From Nelumbo lutea (taxonomy: Eukaryota; Streptophyta; Magnoliopsida; Proteales; Nelumbonaceae), in NCBI GenBank assembly GCA_022828595.1, contig JAKGHH010000002.1:87636076-87700075 (forward strand): DNA of 64,000 nt. Direction: 5' to 3'. The notes below the pieces were generated by a model. It was given only the letters and a program-made list of their open reading frames with translations. It made no database searches and had not been told where the DNA came from. Shown in pieces: positions 45,071-55,818 of the stretch. How positions within the stretch are numbered: position 1 is the first letter of the stretch; each line of letters opens with the position of its first letter. The translations under genes and the position numbers were made by a program.

Positions 45071-45196
45071 AATGCAGTTGGTAGGATTGCTTCATGAGAT
45101 GATAGGGGCATCATAGACCGATGTGGGAGAGGCCTATCCTAAAATGGAAGACTCTTTCACAGTACCTTAGAGCCAACGATGTGATAGGTTAGTACT
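45071..45196 (+). other. Copia-B2 leader, second part
   Basis: Aligns with Copia-B1 31665-31795 (GAGATGATAGGGGCATCATA for AAGATGATAGGGGCTTCATA). It ends with GTACT at 45192-45196, the left target duplication of the Gypsy-D array. The alignment resumes at 55423. Confidence 0.85.
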
Positions 45197-45269
45197 TGAT
45201 GAGGGCAGATTTGGCCCTCTAGTGGAATTGTGACACATGGTACCTCATGCCAACTAAGTGTGGCCTCTT

Positions 45270-45780
45270 GATAGCTCGCCACGGGCAGTTCCCCATTGGC
45301 TGCTCACCATAGGCAACTCTCCATAAGCATCTTGCCACAGGCAGCTCGCCATAAGCAGCTCGCCATAGGCAGCTCGCCATAGGCAAATCGCCATAAGCAG
45401 CTTGCCACAGGCAGCTCGCCATAAGCAGCTCGCCACAGGCAGCTCGCCATAGGCAACTCGCCATAACTAGCTTGCCACAGGCAGCTTGCCATAGGCAACT
45501 CGCCATAAGCAGCTTGCCACAAGCAGCTTGCCATAGGCAGCTCGCCACGAGCAGCTCCCCATAGGTAGCTCGCCATAAGTAGCTTGCCACAAGTAGCTCA
45601 CCATAAGTAGCTTGCCACATGCAGTTTGCCATAGGTAGTTCGCCATAAGTAGCTTGCCACAGGCAGCTCGCCATAGGTAGCTTCGCCACAGGCAACTCCC
45701 CATAGGTAGTTCGCCACAGGCGGCTAGCCACAGGCAATTCACCATAGGTAGCTCACCACAGGCAGCTCACCCTCATAGCC
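45270..45780. repeat. 14-bp minisatellite in Gypsy-D LTR1 U3
   Basis: Imperfect tandem copies of GCCATAGGCAGCTC and variants GCCATAAGCAGCTT and GCCACAGGCAGCTC. Equivalent tracts of different length lie at about 47419-47630 (LTR2), 49385-49850 (LTR3), 51645-52160 (LTR4) and 53885-54475 (LTR5). The inverse complement contains no stop in any phase. This explains long minus-strand open frames of a 14-residue repeat with ASCLW and AAYGELP blocks. Confidence 0.92.
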
Positions 45781-45906
45781 TGGCAACTTAGACAACTCGG
45801 CATTGCATAGGCAGCTCGCCACTAGGCAGCTCGCCACTAATAAGCTTGCCACTTGTAGGGTAACTCGGTACAGGAGTAGTTTGATGTATTGCAGGAAGAT
45901 CTCCTG

Positions 45907-46115
45907 CCTGACAACCTGGCCTAGACATCGACCCGCCGACTGACACGGGCGCTGACCTAATTACCTAGCCTAGACACTGACCAGTCGACTGACATAGGCG
46001 CCGACCTAACAACCTGGCCCAGACACCGACCCGTCAACTGATGCAGGCACCGCCCTGACAACCAGGCCCAGGTGCCGACCTGGCCGCCTGACACAAGCGC
46101 CAGCCTGACAACCTC
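45907..46115. repeat. 49-bp tandem repeat in Gypsy-D LTR1
   Basis: Copies of a unit of the form (C/T)AGACACCGACCCGCCGACTG followed by ACACAGGCGCCGACCTGACA and ACCTGGCC. About four copies occur here and in each LTR (near 47757-47930, 49980-50180, 52275-52480 and 54600-54810). It is GC-rich and separated from the 14-bp array by about 130 bp with the conserved GGTAGCTCGGTACAG. Confidence 0.85.
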
Positions 46116-46207
46116 AAGGATTTCACCACAGTACCCCGGTTCTGACAGGATGTGACGAGTCTTACCGCTTGGAGGCTTTTCACCCACCTAACCCGCGAGG
46201 ACTCTGG

Positions 46208-46216
46208 TATTTAAAG
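46208..46216 (+). promoter_or_regulatory. TATA box of Gypsy-D LTR1
   Basis: TATTTAAAG here corresponds to TATATAAAG in the other four LTRs (48031, 50278, 52577 and 54904), each followed by AC and an AAAGGAG..GGGGAG tract. About 20 bp upstream is a conserved CACCCACCTAA. The conserved TATA confirms plus-strand polarity and divides U3 from R. Confidence 0.75.
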
Positions 46217-46555
46217 ACCGCACCCCCAAAGGAGGGGGAGATGGGGGAAAAATGGAGGTAATCTCTACTCTCTAGCTCTCTCATTTCTCCAATATCATCT
46301 TCAAAGCTCTCTACAATCAGAGTGCTAACTTAAGCATCGGAGAGCCCCCGATGGGAAAATACCCCCGGGTCCTCTTATTCAGTTCTTGCAGGTCCCTCAG
46401 CTCTTGCTGCCTACAAAGAGGAGGAAAAGATGGAGTTCTCGCAGGTCCCTCAGCTCCCACTGTCTACAAAGGAAAGAAGACCACCTCATGCAGAGGGCAG
46501 TCGGGTTACACTGCACCAGGGAGCTCCACCATTCTCTAAGTCACAGGCCGCCTAG

Positions 46556-46790
46556 TAGGGAGCTCGCCAACAGGCAGTTCACCACCAGGCAGTTCGCCCC
46601 CAGGCAGTTCTCCACCAGGCAGTTCGCCACCAGGCAGTTCGCCACCAGGCAGTTCACCACCAGGCAGTTCACCACCAGGCAGTTCACCACTAGGCAGTTC
46701 ACCACCAGGCAGTTCACCCCCAAGCAGTTCTCCACTAGGCAGTTCGCCACCAAGCAGTTCGCCACCAAGTAGCTCATCACCAAGGCATGT
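46556..46790. repeat. 15-bp minisatellite in Gypsy-D LTR1 U5
   Basis: About 15 copies of GCCACCAGGCAGTTC (variants with CCCC or ACTA). Only five to seven copies are found at the same place in LTR2 to LTR5 (near 48385, 50635, 52872 and 55258). A period of 15 gives a five-residue repeat (GGELP) on the minus strand, which is a by-product of the repeat. Confidence 0.92.
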
Positions 46791-46875
46791 CACCACTGGG
46801 TCAAATAATGAGGTACTTAGCCAAAAAAAATTATACATCACAAAAAATGGTATGTGACCAGAAACGGTTACATCA

Positions 46876-47418
46876 ATTGGCGCCGTCTGTGGGGACACGC
46901 TACAAAAAGCTAAGTTCTCATCTTACAACAGCTAAGTCCTCTTCTCCCAAAAAGCTAAATCCTCACTTTTTAGAAATCAAAGCTATTGCTTTATAGTTTA
47001 CATCTTTTATGAACTCAAAGACTATGCAGGGCTAACAGACTAAGTAGCTCTACCAACCTTATTTTCAATTCAGATAATGCCTCATCAGTCCTCTCTGCAA
47101 GGTCCCCCCTACAAAGATGAGCTCTTTGTGGCTTCCGCGGGAGTTAGCGGCCAACCGACTACATAGGCGTCCTTACTGGTCGAGCCTTCCAAGGCTCCCG
47201 TATGAGCTGGCAACCTAAAGTTGGTAGTGCTGCCCCTGAAAGTCAAGCTCCTAGTAGCTTCTTGTAGGAGTGGGTGACCGGCATTACGAAGCTGATGCAG
47301 CACAGTCATAGCTCGACACCTCATAGGCAAAGCCTATGGGCCACCTTTCTCCTTAAGACCCGATCGCCTCTCTGGCACGAGCAAAGTAAAAAAAGAGTAG
47401 ACTACATGTCACTCCCAC
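46876..47418 (+). other. Gypsy-D internal region 1 (truncated)
   Basis: Begins ATTGGCGCCGTCTGTGGGGA (primer site). It carries three AGCTAAGTYCTC-like words, then runs as in the other internal regions until GACTACATGTCACTCCCA. There it is joined directly to the 14-bp minisatellite of LTR2. The 3' part of the internal region with the purine tract and the first part of LTR2 are missing. Confidence 0.85.
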
Positions 47419-48563
47419 AGGCAGCAAGCCACGGGCAGCTCGCCACTGGTAGCTCCCCATAGGCAGCTTGCCATAAGCAGCTTGCCATAGGCAACTTGCC
47501 ATAAGAAGCTTGCCACATGCAAGTCACCATAGGCAGCTCGCCATAAGCAGCTTGCCACAGGCAGCTCCCCACAGGCAGTTCACCACAGGTAGCTCGCCAT
47601 AGGCAGCTCACCACAGGCAGCTCACCCTCATAGCCTAGCAACTTAGACAACTCGGCATTGCATAGGCATCTCATCACTAGGTAGCTCGCCACTAAGCAAC
47701 TCGCCACTTATAGGGTAGCTCGGTACAGAAGTAGTTTGATGTATCGTAGGAAGATTTCTTACCTGACACGGGCGTTGACCTGATGACCTGGCCCAGACAC
47801 TGACCCGTTGACTGACACAGGCGCCAACTTGACAACTTGGGCCAGACACTGACTCGCCGACTGACGTAGGTGCCACCCTGACAACCTGGTCCAGGCGCCA
47901 ACTTGGCCGCCTGACACAAGTGCCAGCCTGACGACCTCGAGGAGTTCACCACCGTACCCCAGTTCGGACGGGATGTGATGAGTCTTACTGTTTGGAAGCT
48001 TTTCACCCACCTAACCCGCGAGGACTCCGGTATATAAAGACCTCACCCCAAAGGAGGGGGAGATGGGGGAAAAATGGAGGTAATCCCTACTCTCTAGCTC
48101 TCTCGTTTCTCCAATATCATCTTCATAGCTCTCTACCATTAGAGTGCTAACTTAAGCATCAGAGAGCCCCCGTTGGGGTAAATAACCCCAGGTCCTCTTA
48201 TTCAGTTATCGTAGGTCCCTCAGCTCCCACCGCTTACAAAGAGGAGGAAAAGATGGAGTTCGCGCAGTTCCCTCAGCTCCCACTGCTTACAAAGGAAAGA
48301 AGACCACCTCATGTAGAGGGCAGTCGGGTTGCGCTGCACCAGGGAGCTGCACCATTCTCTAAGTCACAGGCCGCCTAGTAGGGAGCTTGCCACCAGGCAG
48401 TTCACCACCAGGCAATTCTTCCCCAAGCAGTTCTCCACCAGGCAGTTCGCCACCAAGTAGCTCATCACCAAGGCATGTCACCACCGGGTCAAATAACGAG
48501 GTACTTAGCAAAAAAAAATTATACATCACAAAAAATTGAACATGACCAAAAACAATTACATCA
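47419..48563 (+). repeat. Gypsy-D LTR2 (5' truncated, about 1145 bp)
   Basis: Lacks the TGATGAGGG start and most of the 14-bp array but keeps the 49-bp repeat, TATATAAAG at 48031, the AGAGTGCTAACTTAAGCATC stretch and the end AACAATTACATCA. The junction lies in a CCCACAGGCAG-like stretch, consistent with a deletion at short homology. Confidence 0.85.
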
Positions 48564-49310
48564 ATTGGCACCGTCTTTGGGAACACACTGCAAAAAGCTA
48601 AGTTCTCATCTTACAAAAGCTAAGTCCTCTTCTCCCAAAAAGCTAAATCCTCACTTTTTAGAAATCGAAGCCATCGCTTTATAGTTTACATCTTTTATGA
48701 ACTCAAAGACTATGCAGGGCTAACAGACTAAGTAGCTCTACCAACCTTACTTTCAATTCAGATATTGCCTCATCAGTCCTCTCTGCAAGGTCCCCCATAC
48801 AAAGATGAGCTCTTCGTGGCTTCCGCGGGAGTTAGCAGCCAACCGACTACATAGGCGTCCTTACTGGTCGAGGCTTCCAAGGCTTCCGTATGAGCTAGCG
48901 ACCTAAAGTTGGTAGTGCTGCTCCCGAAAGTCGAGCTCCTAGTAGCTTCTTGTAGGAGTGGGTGACCGGCATTACGAAGCTGATGCAGCACAATCATAGC
49001 TCGACACCTCACAGGAAAAGCCTATAGGCCACATTACTGCTTAAGACCCGGTCACCTCTTTGGCAGGAGCAAAGTCAAAAAAGAGTAGACTACAAGTTAT
49101 TCCCAAAGCCTACGGGCCACATTACTGCTTAAGACCCGGTTGCCTCTTTGGCACGGGCAAAGTTCAAAGAAGAGTAGACTACAAGTCACTCCCAAACCCT
49201 ACAAGCCACACTTTGAATTGGATCAGCATTTACTAGCTTGTTGACTTACGGGCCAAAAGAAATCTACTCCCTTCGTTGAGTTACTCTCAGCTCAGGAGTG
49301 GGAGGCAAAT
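48564..49310 (+). other. Gypsy-D internal region 2 (747 bp, non-coding)
   Basis: The primer site is changed to ATTGGCACCGTCTTTGG. No retroviral domain is present. It contains about two and a half copies of an 88-bp repeat starting CCTACGGGCCACATTACTGC (near 49021, 49109 and 49198). It ends with the purine tract AGGAGTGGGAGGCAAAT before LTR3. Confidence 0.88.
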
Positions 49311-50825
49311 TGATGAGGGCAGATTTGTTCCTCCAGTGGAATTGTGACACATGGAACCTCATACCATCTAAGTGTGGCCTCTTAACAGCTCGTCACAGGC
49401 AGCTCCCCATAGGCCGCTCGCCATAGGCAACTGGCCATAAGCAGCTTGCCACAGGCAGCTCACCATAAGCAGCTCGTCACAGGCAGCTTGCCATAGGCAG
49501 TTCGCCATAGGCAACTCGCCATAAGGAGCTTGCCACAGGTAGCTCGCCATAAGCAACTCACCACAGGCAGCTCGCCATAGGCAGCTCGCCATAGGCAACT
49601 CGCCATAAGCAGCTTGCCACAGGCAGCTCGCCATAGGCAGCTGGCCATAAGCAGCTTGCCACAGGCAGCTCGCCATAGGCAGCTCGCCACGGGTAGCTCC
49701 CCATAGGCAGCTTGCCGTAAGCAGCTTGCCGCAGGCAGCTCGCCACAGGCAACTCCCACAGGTAGTTCACCACAGGCAGTTCGCCCCAGGCGGCTAACCA
49801 CAGGCTGCTTGCCATAGGTAGCTCACCACATGCACCCCACCCTCATAGCCTGGCAGCTTAGACAACTCGGCATTGCATAGGCACCTCGCCACTAGGCAGC
49901 TCGCCACTAAGCAGCTTGCCACTTATAGGGTAGCTCGGTACAGAAGTAGTTCGACGTATCGCAGGAAGATTTCCTACCTAATGACCAAGCCTAGACACCG
50001 ACCCGCAGACTGACACGGGCACTGACGTGATGACCTGGCCCAGACACTGACCCATTGACTGACACAGGCACCGACCTAACAACCTGGCCTAGACACCAAC
50101 CCGCCGACTGACGCAGGCGCCGCCCAGACAACCTGGTCAAGGCATCGACTTGGCCGCCTAACACAAGTGCCAGCCTGACGACCTCGAGGAGTTCACCACC
50201 GTACTCTGGTTTTGACGGGATGTAACGAGTCTTACCATTTGGAGGCTTTTCACCCACCTAAGTCGCGAGGACTCCGGTATATAAAGACCTTATCCCCCAA
50301 AGGAGCGGGAGATGGGGGAAAATGAAGGTAATCCCTGCTCTCTAGCTCTCTCGTTTATCCAATATCATCTTCAAAGCTCTCTACCATCAGAGTGCTAACT
50401 TAAGCATCGGAGAGCCCCTACCGGGGAAAATACCCCCGTGTCCTCTGATTTAGTTCTCGTAGGTTCCTCAGCTCCCGCCGCCTACAAAGACGAGGAAAAG
50501 ATGGAGTTCTCGTAGGTCCCTCAGCTCCCACTGCTTACAAAGGAAAGAAGACCACCTCATGCAGAGGGCAGTCGGGTTGCGCTGCACCAGGGTGCTCCAC
50601 TATTCTCTAAGTCACAGGCCGCCTAGTAGGGAGCTCGCCACCAGGCAGTTCGCCACCAGGAAGTTCGCCCTAGGCAATTCTCCACCAGGCAGCTCACCAC
50701 TAGGCAGTTCGCCACCAACTAGCTCATCGCCAAGGCATGTCACCATCGGGTTAAATAACGAGGTACTTAGCCAAAAAAATTTATACATTACAAAAAATGG
50801 TACGTGACCAGAGACGATTACATCA
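49311..50825 (+). repeat. Gypsy-D LTR3 (1515 bp)
   Basis: From TGATGAGGGCAGATTTG to GACGATTACATCA, with all three minisatellites and TATATAAAG at 50278. The 15-bp array is short and partly degenerate (near 50634-50735). Confidence 0.9.
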
Positions 50826-51571
50826 ATTGGCGCCGTCTATTGGAACACGCTACAAAATGCTAAGTTCTCATCTTACAAAAGCCAAGTCCTCTTCTCCTAG
50901 AAAGATAAATCCTCACTTTTTAGAAATCGAAGCTATCGCTTTATAGTTTACATCTTTTATGAACTCAAAGACTATGCAGGGCTAACAGATTAAGTAGCTC
51001 TACCAACCTTACTTTCAATTTAGATAACGCCTCATCAGTCCTCTCTGCAAGGTCCCCACTACAAAGATGAGCTCTTCGTGGGTTTTGCAGTAGTTAGCGG
51101 CCAACCGACTACATAGGCGTCCTTACCGGTCGATCCATCCAAGGCTCCCGAATGAGTTGGCGACCTAAAGTTGGTAGTGCGGCCCTCGAAAGTCAAGCTC
51201 CTAGTTGCGTCTTGTAGGAGTGGGTGACCGGCAATACGAAGCTGATCCAGCACAATCATAGCTCAACACCTCACAGGCGAAGCCTATGGGCCACATTACT
51301 GCTTAAGACCCGGTCGCCTCTCCGGCACGAGCAAAGTCAAAAAAGAGTAGACTACAAGTCACTCCCAAAGCCTACGGGCCACATTACTGCTTAAGACCCG
51401 GTCGCCTCTCCATCACTGGCAAAATTCAAAGAAGAGTAGACTACGAGTCACTCCCAAAGCCTATAGGCCACACTAGGAATTGGATCAGCACTTACTAGCT
51501 CATCAACTTATGGGCCAAAAGAAATCTACTCCCTTCCCTGAGTTACTCTCAGCTGAGGAGTGGGGGGCAAT
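50826..51571 (+). other. Gypsy-D internal region 3 (746 bp, non-coding)
   Basis: Primer site ATTGGCGCCGTCTATTGG, then the shared leader with three AGCTAAGT-type words, 88-bp repeats near 51286 and 51372, and the purine tract GAGGAGTGGGGGGCAAT before LTR4. Confidence 0.88.
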
Positions 51572-53064
51572 TGATGAGGGCAGATTTGGCCCTCTAGTGG
51601 AATTGTGACAAATGGCACCTCGTGCCAACTAAGTGTGGCCTCTTAACAGCTCGCCATAGGCAACTTTCCATAAGCACCTTGCCACAGGCAGCTCACCATA
51701 AGCAGCTTGTCACAAGCAGCTCACCATAAGCAGCTTGCTACAGGCAGCTTGCCAAACGCAACTCGCCACAGGCAGCTCGCCATAGGCTACTCACCATAAC
51801 GAGCTTGCCACAGGTAGCTCACCACAAGCAACTCACCCCAGGCAGCTTGCCATAGGCAGCTCGCCATAGGCAACTCGCCATAAACAGCCCAAAGGCATCT
51901 CGCCATACGCAACTCGCCATAAGCAACTTGCCACAGGCAACTCGGCATAGGCAACTCCCCATACGCAGCTCGCCATAAGCAGCTTGCCACAGGCAGCTTG
52001 CCATAAGCAGCTTGCCACTGGCAGCTCAAAATTGGTAGCTTGCCATAAGCAGCTCGCCACAGGCAGCTCGCCATAGGCAGCTCCACACAGGTAGTTCGCC
52101 ACAGGCGGCTAACCACAGGGAGCTCGCCATAGGCAGCTCACCACAGGCAGCTCACCCTCATAGCCTGGCAACTTAGACAACTCGGCATTGCTTAGGCACC
52201 TCACCACTAGGCAGCTCACCACTAATAGGGTAGCTCGGTACAGAAGTAGTTTGATGTATCGCAAGAAGAGTTCTTGCCTGATGACCTGGCCTAGACACCG
52301 ACCCGCCAACTGACATGGGCGCTGACCTGATGACCTGGCCCACACACTGACCCACCGGCTGACATAGGCACCGACCTGACAACCTGGCCCAGACACCGAC
52401 TCGCCGACTGATGCAGGTGCCGCCCTGACAACCTGGCCCAGGCGCCGACTTGGCCGCCTGACACAAGCGCCAAACTGACACCTCGAGGAGTTCACCACCG
52501 TACCCTGGTTCTGATGGGAAGTGACGAGTCTTATTGTTTGGAGGCTTTTAACCCACCTAACCCGTGAGGACTCCGGTATATAAAGACCTCACCCCCCAAA
52601 GGAGGGGGAGATGGGGGAAAATACCCTGCTCTCTAGCTCTCTCGTTTCTCCAATATCATCTTCAAAGCACTCTACCATTAGAGTGCTAACTTAAGCGTCA
52701 GAGAGCCCCCACCGGGGAAAATACCCCCTGGTCCTCTGGTTCAGTTCTTGCAGGTCCCTCAGCTCCCGCCGCCTACAAAGGAAAGAAGACCACCTCATGC
52801 AGAGGGCAGTTGGGTTGCGCTGCACCAGGGAGCTCCACCATTCTCTAAGTCACAGGCCGCCTAGTAGGGAGCTTGCCACCAGGTAGTTCACCACCAGGCA
52901 GTCCGCCCCCATGCAGTTTTCCACCAGGCAGTTCACCACCAGGCAATTCGCCACCAAGTAGCTCATCACCAAGGCATGTCACCACCGGGTCAAATAACGA
53001 AGTACTTAGCCAAAAAAAATTATACATCACAAAAAATGGTACGTGACCGAAAACGGTTACATCA
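51572..53064 (+). repeat. Gypsy-D LTR4 (1493 bp)
   Basis: TGATGAGGGCAGATTTGGCC to ACGGTTACATCA. TATATAAAG is at 52577. A deletion just after GATGGGGGAAAATA and another in the repeated CTCAGCTCCC part make its R/U5 region shorter than in LTR1. Confidence 0.9.
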
Positions 53065-53809
53065 ATTGGCGCCATCTGGGGGAAGACGCTACAAAAAGCT
53101 AAGTTCTCATCTTACAACAGCTAAGTCCTCTTATCCCAGAAAGCTAAATCCTCACTTTTTAGAAATCGAAGCTATCGCTTTATAGTTTACATCTTTTATG
53201 AACTCAAAGACTATGTAGTGCTAACAGACTAAGTAGCTCTCCCAACCTTATTTCCAATTCAGATAATGCCTCATCAGTCCTCTTTGCAAGGTCCCCCTAC
53301 AAAGATGAGCTCTTCGTGGCTTCCGCGAGAGTTAGCGGCAAACCGACTACATAGGCATCCTTACCGGTCGAGCCTTCCAAGGCTCCCGTATGAGCTGGCA
53401 ACCTAAAGTTTGTAGTGCTGCCCCCGAAAGTCGAGCTCCTAGTAGCTTCTTGTAGGAGTGGGTGACTGGCATTACGAAGCGGATGCAACACAATCATAGC
53501 TCGACACCTCACAGGCAAAGCCTATGGGCCACATTATTTCTTAAGACCCGGTCGCCTCTCCGGCACGAGCAAAGTAAAAAAAGAGTAGACTACGAGTCAC
53601 TCCAATAGCCTATGGGCCACATTAATGCTTAAGACTTGGTCGCCTCTCCGACACGGTTAAAAGTCAAAGAAGAGTAGACTACGAGTCACTCCCAGAGCCT
53701 ACGGGCCACACTAGGAATTGGATCAGCACTTACTAGCTCGTTGACTTACGGGCCAAAAGAAATCTACTCCCTTCGCTGAGTTACTCTCAGCTTAGGAGTG
53801 GGGGGCAAT
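53065..53809 (+). other. Gypsy-D internal region 4 (745 bp, non-coding)
   Basis: Primer site ATTGGCGCCATCTGGGGGAA, then the same layout as internal regions 2 and 3 with 88-bp repeats near 53521 and 53609 and the tract GGAGTGGGGGGCAAT. The similar lengths of regions 2-4 (747, 746 and 745 bp) argue for duplication of one template. Confidence 0.88.
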
Positions 53810-55422
53810 TGATGAGGGCAGATTTGGCCCTCCAGTGGAATTGTGACACATGTTACCTCATGCCAACTAAGTGTGGCCTCTTCACAGCTCACCTTGGGCA
53901 GCTCCCCATAGGCCGCTCGCCATATGCAACTCGCCATAAGCAGCTCACCATAGGCAGCTCGCCATAGGCAGCTCGCCACAGGTAGCTCACCATAGGCAGC
54001 TCGCCATAGGCAACTCACCATAAGCAGCTTGCCATAGGTTACTCGCCATAGGCAGCTTGTCGCAAGCATCTCGCCATAGGCAGCTCACCATAGGCAGCTC
54101 GCCATAGGCAACTCGGCATAAGCAGCTTGCCATAGGCAGCTCGCCAAAGGTAGCTCGCCATAAGCAGCTTGCCACAGGCAGCTCGCCATAGGCAGCTTGC
54201 CACCGACAGCTCCCCATAGGCAGCTCACCATAAGCAGCTTGCCACAGGTAGCTTGCTATAAGCAGCTTGCCACAGGCAGCTCACCATAGGCAGCTCGCCA
54301 TAAGTAGCTTGCCACAGGCAGCTCACCATTGGTAGCTCACCATAAGTAGCTTGCCACAGGCAGCTCGCCATAAGCAACACTCCACAGGCAGTTTGCCACA
54401 AGTGGCTAACGATAGGTAGCTCGCCATAGGTAGCTCACCACAGGCAGCTCACCACAAGCAGCTCACCCTCATAGCCTGGCAACTTAGACAACTCGGCATT
54501 GCATAGGCACCTTGCCACTATGCAGTTTGCCACTAAGCAGCTCACCACTTATAGGGTAGCTCGGTACAGAAGTAGTTTGGCATATCGTAGGAAAATTTCC
54601 TGCCTGACGACCTGGCCTAGACACCGACCCGCCAACTATCACGGGCGCTGACCTGATGACTTGGCCCAAACACTAACCTGCCGACTAACACAGGCGCCGA
54701 CCTGACAAGCTGGCCCAGACACCGATCCGCCGATTGACGCAGGCGCCGCCCTAACAACCTGGCCCAGGCGTCGACCTGGCTGCCTGACACAAGTGCTAGC
54801 CTGACGACCTCGAGGAGTTCACCACCGTACCCCGGTTCTTATGGGATGTGACGAGTCTTACCGTTTGGAGGCTTTTCACCCACCTAACCCGTGAGGACTC
54901 TGGTATATAAAGACTTCACCCACCAAAGGAGGGGGAGATGGGAGAAAAATGGAGGTAATCCCTGGTCTCTAGCTCTCTCGTTTCTCCAATATCATCTTCA
55001 AAGCTCTCTACCATCAGAGTGCTAACTTATGCGTCGGAGAGCCCCTGTCGGGACAATACCCCCGGGTCCTCTAATTTAGTTCTCGCATGTCTCTCAGCTC
55101 CCACCACCTACAAAGAGGAGGAAAAGATGGAGTTCTCGTAGGTCCCTCAGCTCCCACTGCCTACAAAGGAAAGAAGACCACCTCATGTAGAGGGCAGTCG
55201 GGTTGTGCTGCACCAGGGAGCTCCACCATTCTCTAAGTCACAAGCCGCCTAGTAGGGAGCTCGCCACCAGGCAGTTCGCCCCCAAGTAGTTCTCCCCCAG
55301 GCAGTTCGCCACCAAGTAGCTCCTCACCAAGGCATGTCACCACCGGGTCAAATAACGAGGTACTTAGCCAAAAAAATTTATACATCACAAAAAATGGTAC
55401 GTGACCAGAAACGGTTACATCA
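53810..55422 (+). repeat. Gypsy-D LTR5 (1613 bp, terminal)
   Basis: TGATGAGGGCAGATTTGGCC to ACGGTTACATCA, followed by GTGCT, the right target duplication, and Copia-B2 leader. It has the longest 14-bp array in the set (about 590 bp) and TATATAAAG at 54904. Confidence 0.9.
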
Positions 55423-55818
55423 GTGCTTTCCAAACAGAAAGGTTTAACCTAAAATGGCAATAAACCTTGTCTGATGGAGGCCAAAGGGAAAGCTCATTGG
55501 ATGGGTGGATATTTGGTCCTTTACAGAAAGTGGCGGGGTTATGCTGTTGAAATAGTTGGCCCCATGCACCTATGTTATTTCCCACATTTCTAGGGACATG
55601 CACCATGTCCTCGTCATTGAGGTAGGAGGGAAATCTTAGAGATGAATAAATGGAGATGGAACATAAATAAAAGATCATTCTATGTCAGATAACATGAAAC
55701 AACACTAAGGTCGTAGGCTAATTATTATTGCCTTTTATCAGAAATGGCACACGAACAATTCACCAAATTGTTGGACGACAACAAACTAAAAGGACCTATT
55801 TATGTTGTCTAGTACCAT
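55423..55818 (+). pseudogene. Copia-B2 leader end and start of gag (interrupted)
   Basis: The sequence resumes the Copia-B1 leader alignment (AAACAGAAAGGTTTAACCTA for GGACAGAAAGGTTTACCTAA). It reaches a gag ATG at 55744 reading MAHEQFTKLLDDNKLKGP and is cut at 55818 by the LTR of Copia-B3. The remaining polyprotein of Copia-B2 would lie beyond the window. A stop codon already occurs before the cut (TAG near 55811). Confidence 0.82.

Larger units (their letters stand above)
45197..46875 (+). repeat. Gypsy-D LTR1 (1679 bp)
   Basis: The longest LTR of the array. U3 holds a 14-bp minisatellite (about 45270-45780) and a 49-bp repeat (about 45907-46115). The TATA-like TATTTAAAG is at 46208. The presumed U5 holds an extended 15-bp repeat (about 46556-46790), longer than in any other copy. 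It ends ACGGTTACATCA before the primer site. Confidence 0.9.
45197..55422 (+). mobile_element. Gypsy-D: tandem array of five LTRs and four internal regions
   Basis: A 10,226-bp plus-strand insertion. It has the order LTR1-int1-LTR2-int2-LTR3-int3-LTR4-int4-LTR5, starting TGATGAGGGCAGA and ending ACGGTTACATCA. GTACT before and GTGCT after (ancestral GCACT in Copia-B1) indicate one target duplication for the whole array. After each of LTR1-4 a gypsy-like primer site follows (TTGGCGCCGTCTGTGGGGA and variants). Before LTR3-5 a purine tract such as GGAGTGGGGGGCAAT precedes TGATGAGGG. The internal regions are only about 745 bp and non-coding, so the element is non-autonomous, TRIM/LARD-like. Shared-LTR arrays of this kind are expected from unequal recombination between LTRs of one insertion. 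The extreme copy number and the minisatellite content of the LTRs are unusual. Confidence 0.9.

Noticed and set aside
45219..45745. Long overlapping minus-strand frames encoding a repeat with ASCLW and AAYGELP blocks (also at 49368-49815 and 51787-52116)
   Set aside because: The 14-bp minisatellite has no stop in any minus-strand phase, so open frames in all three phases are automatic. No start context, conservation or promoter supports a protein.
45270..45780. CRISPR-like look of short regular repeats
   Set aside because: The units are contiguous 14-bp tandem copies with no unique spacers, in a plant LTR, with no cas genes.
46536..46898. 120-codon minus-strand frame rich in GGELP repeats, resembling a structural repeat protein
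   Set aside because: It is the direct translation of the 15-bp minisatellite inside an LTR. The period is a multiple of three, so the frame stays open by chance, and LTR2-5 have shortened versions.
47109..47330. Minus-strand frames repeated at 48773, 51059 and 53297 (with EGSTSKDAYVVGWPL-like words)
   Set aside because: They recur because the internal region is duplicated. They run antisense to the element and are broken differently in each copy, with no domain.
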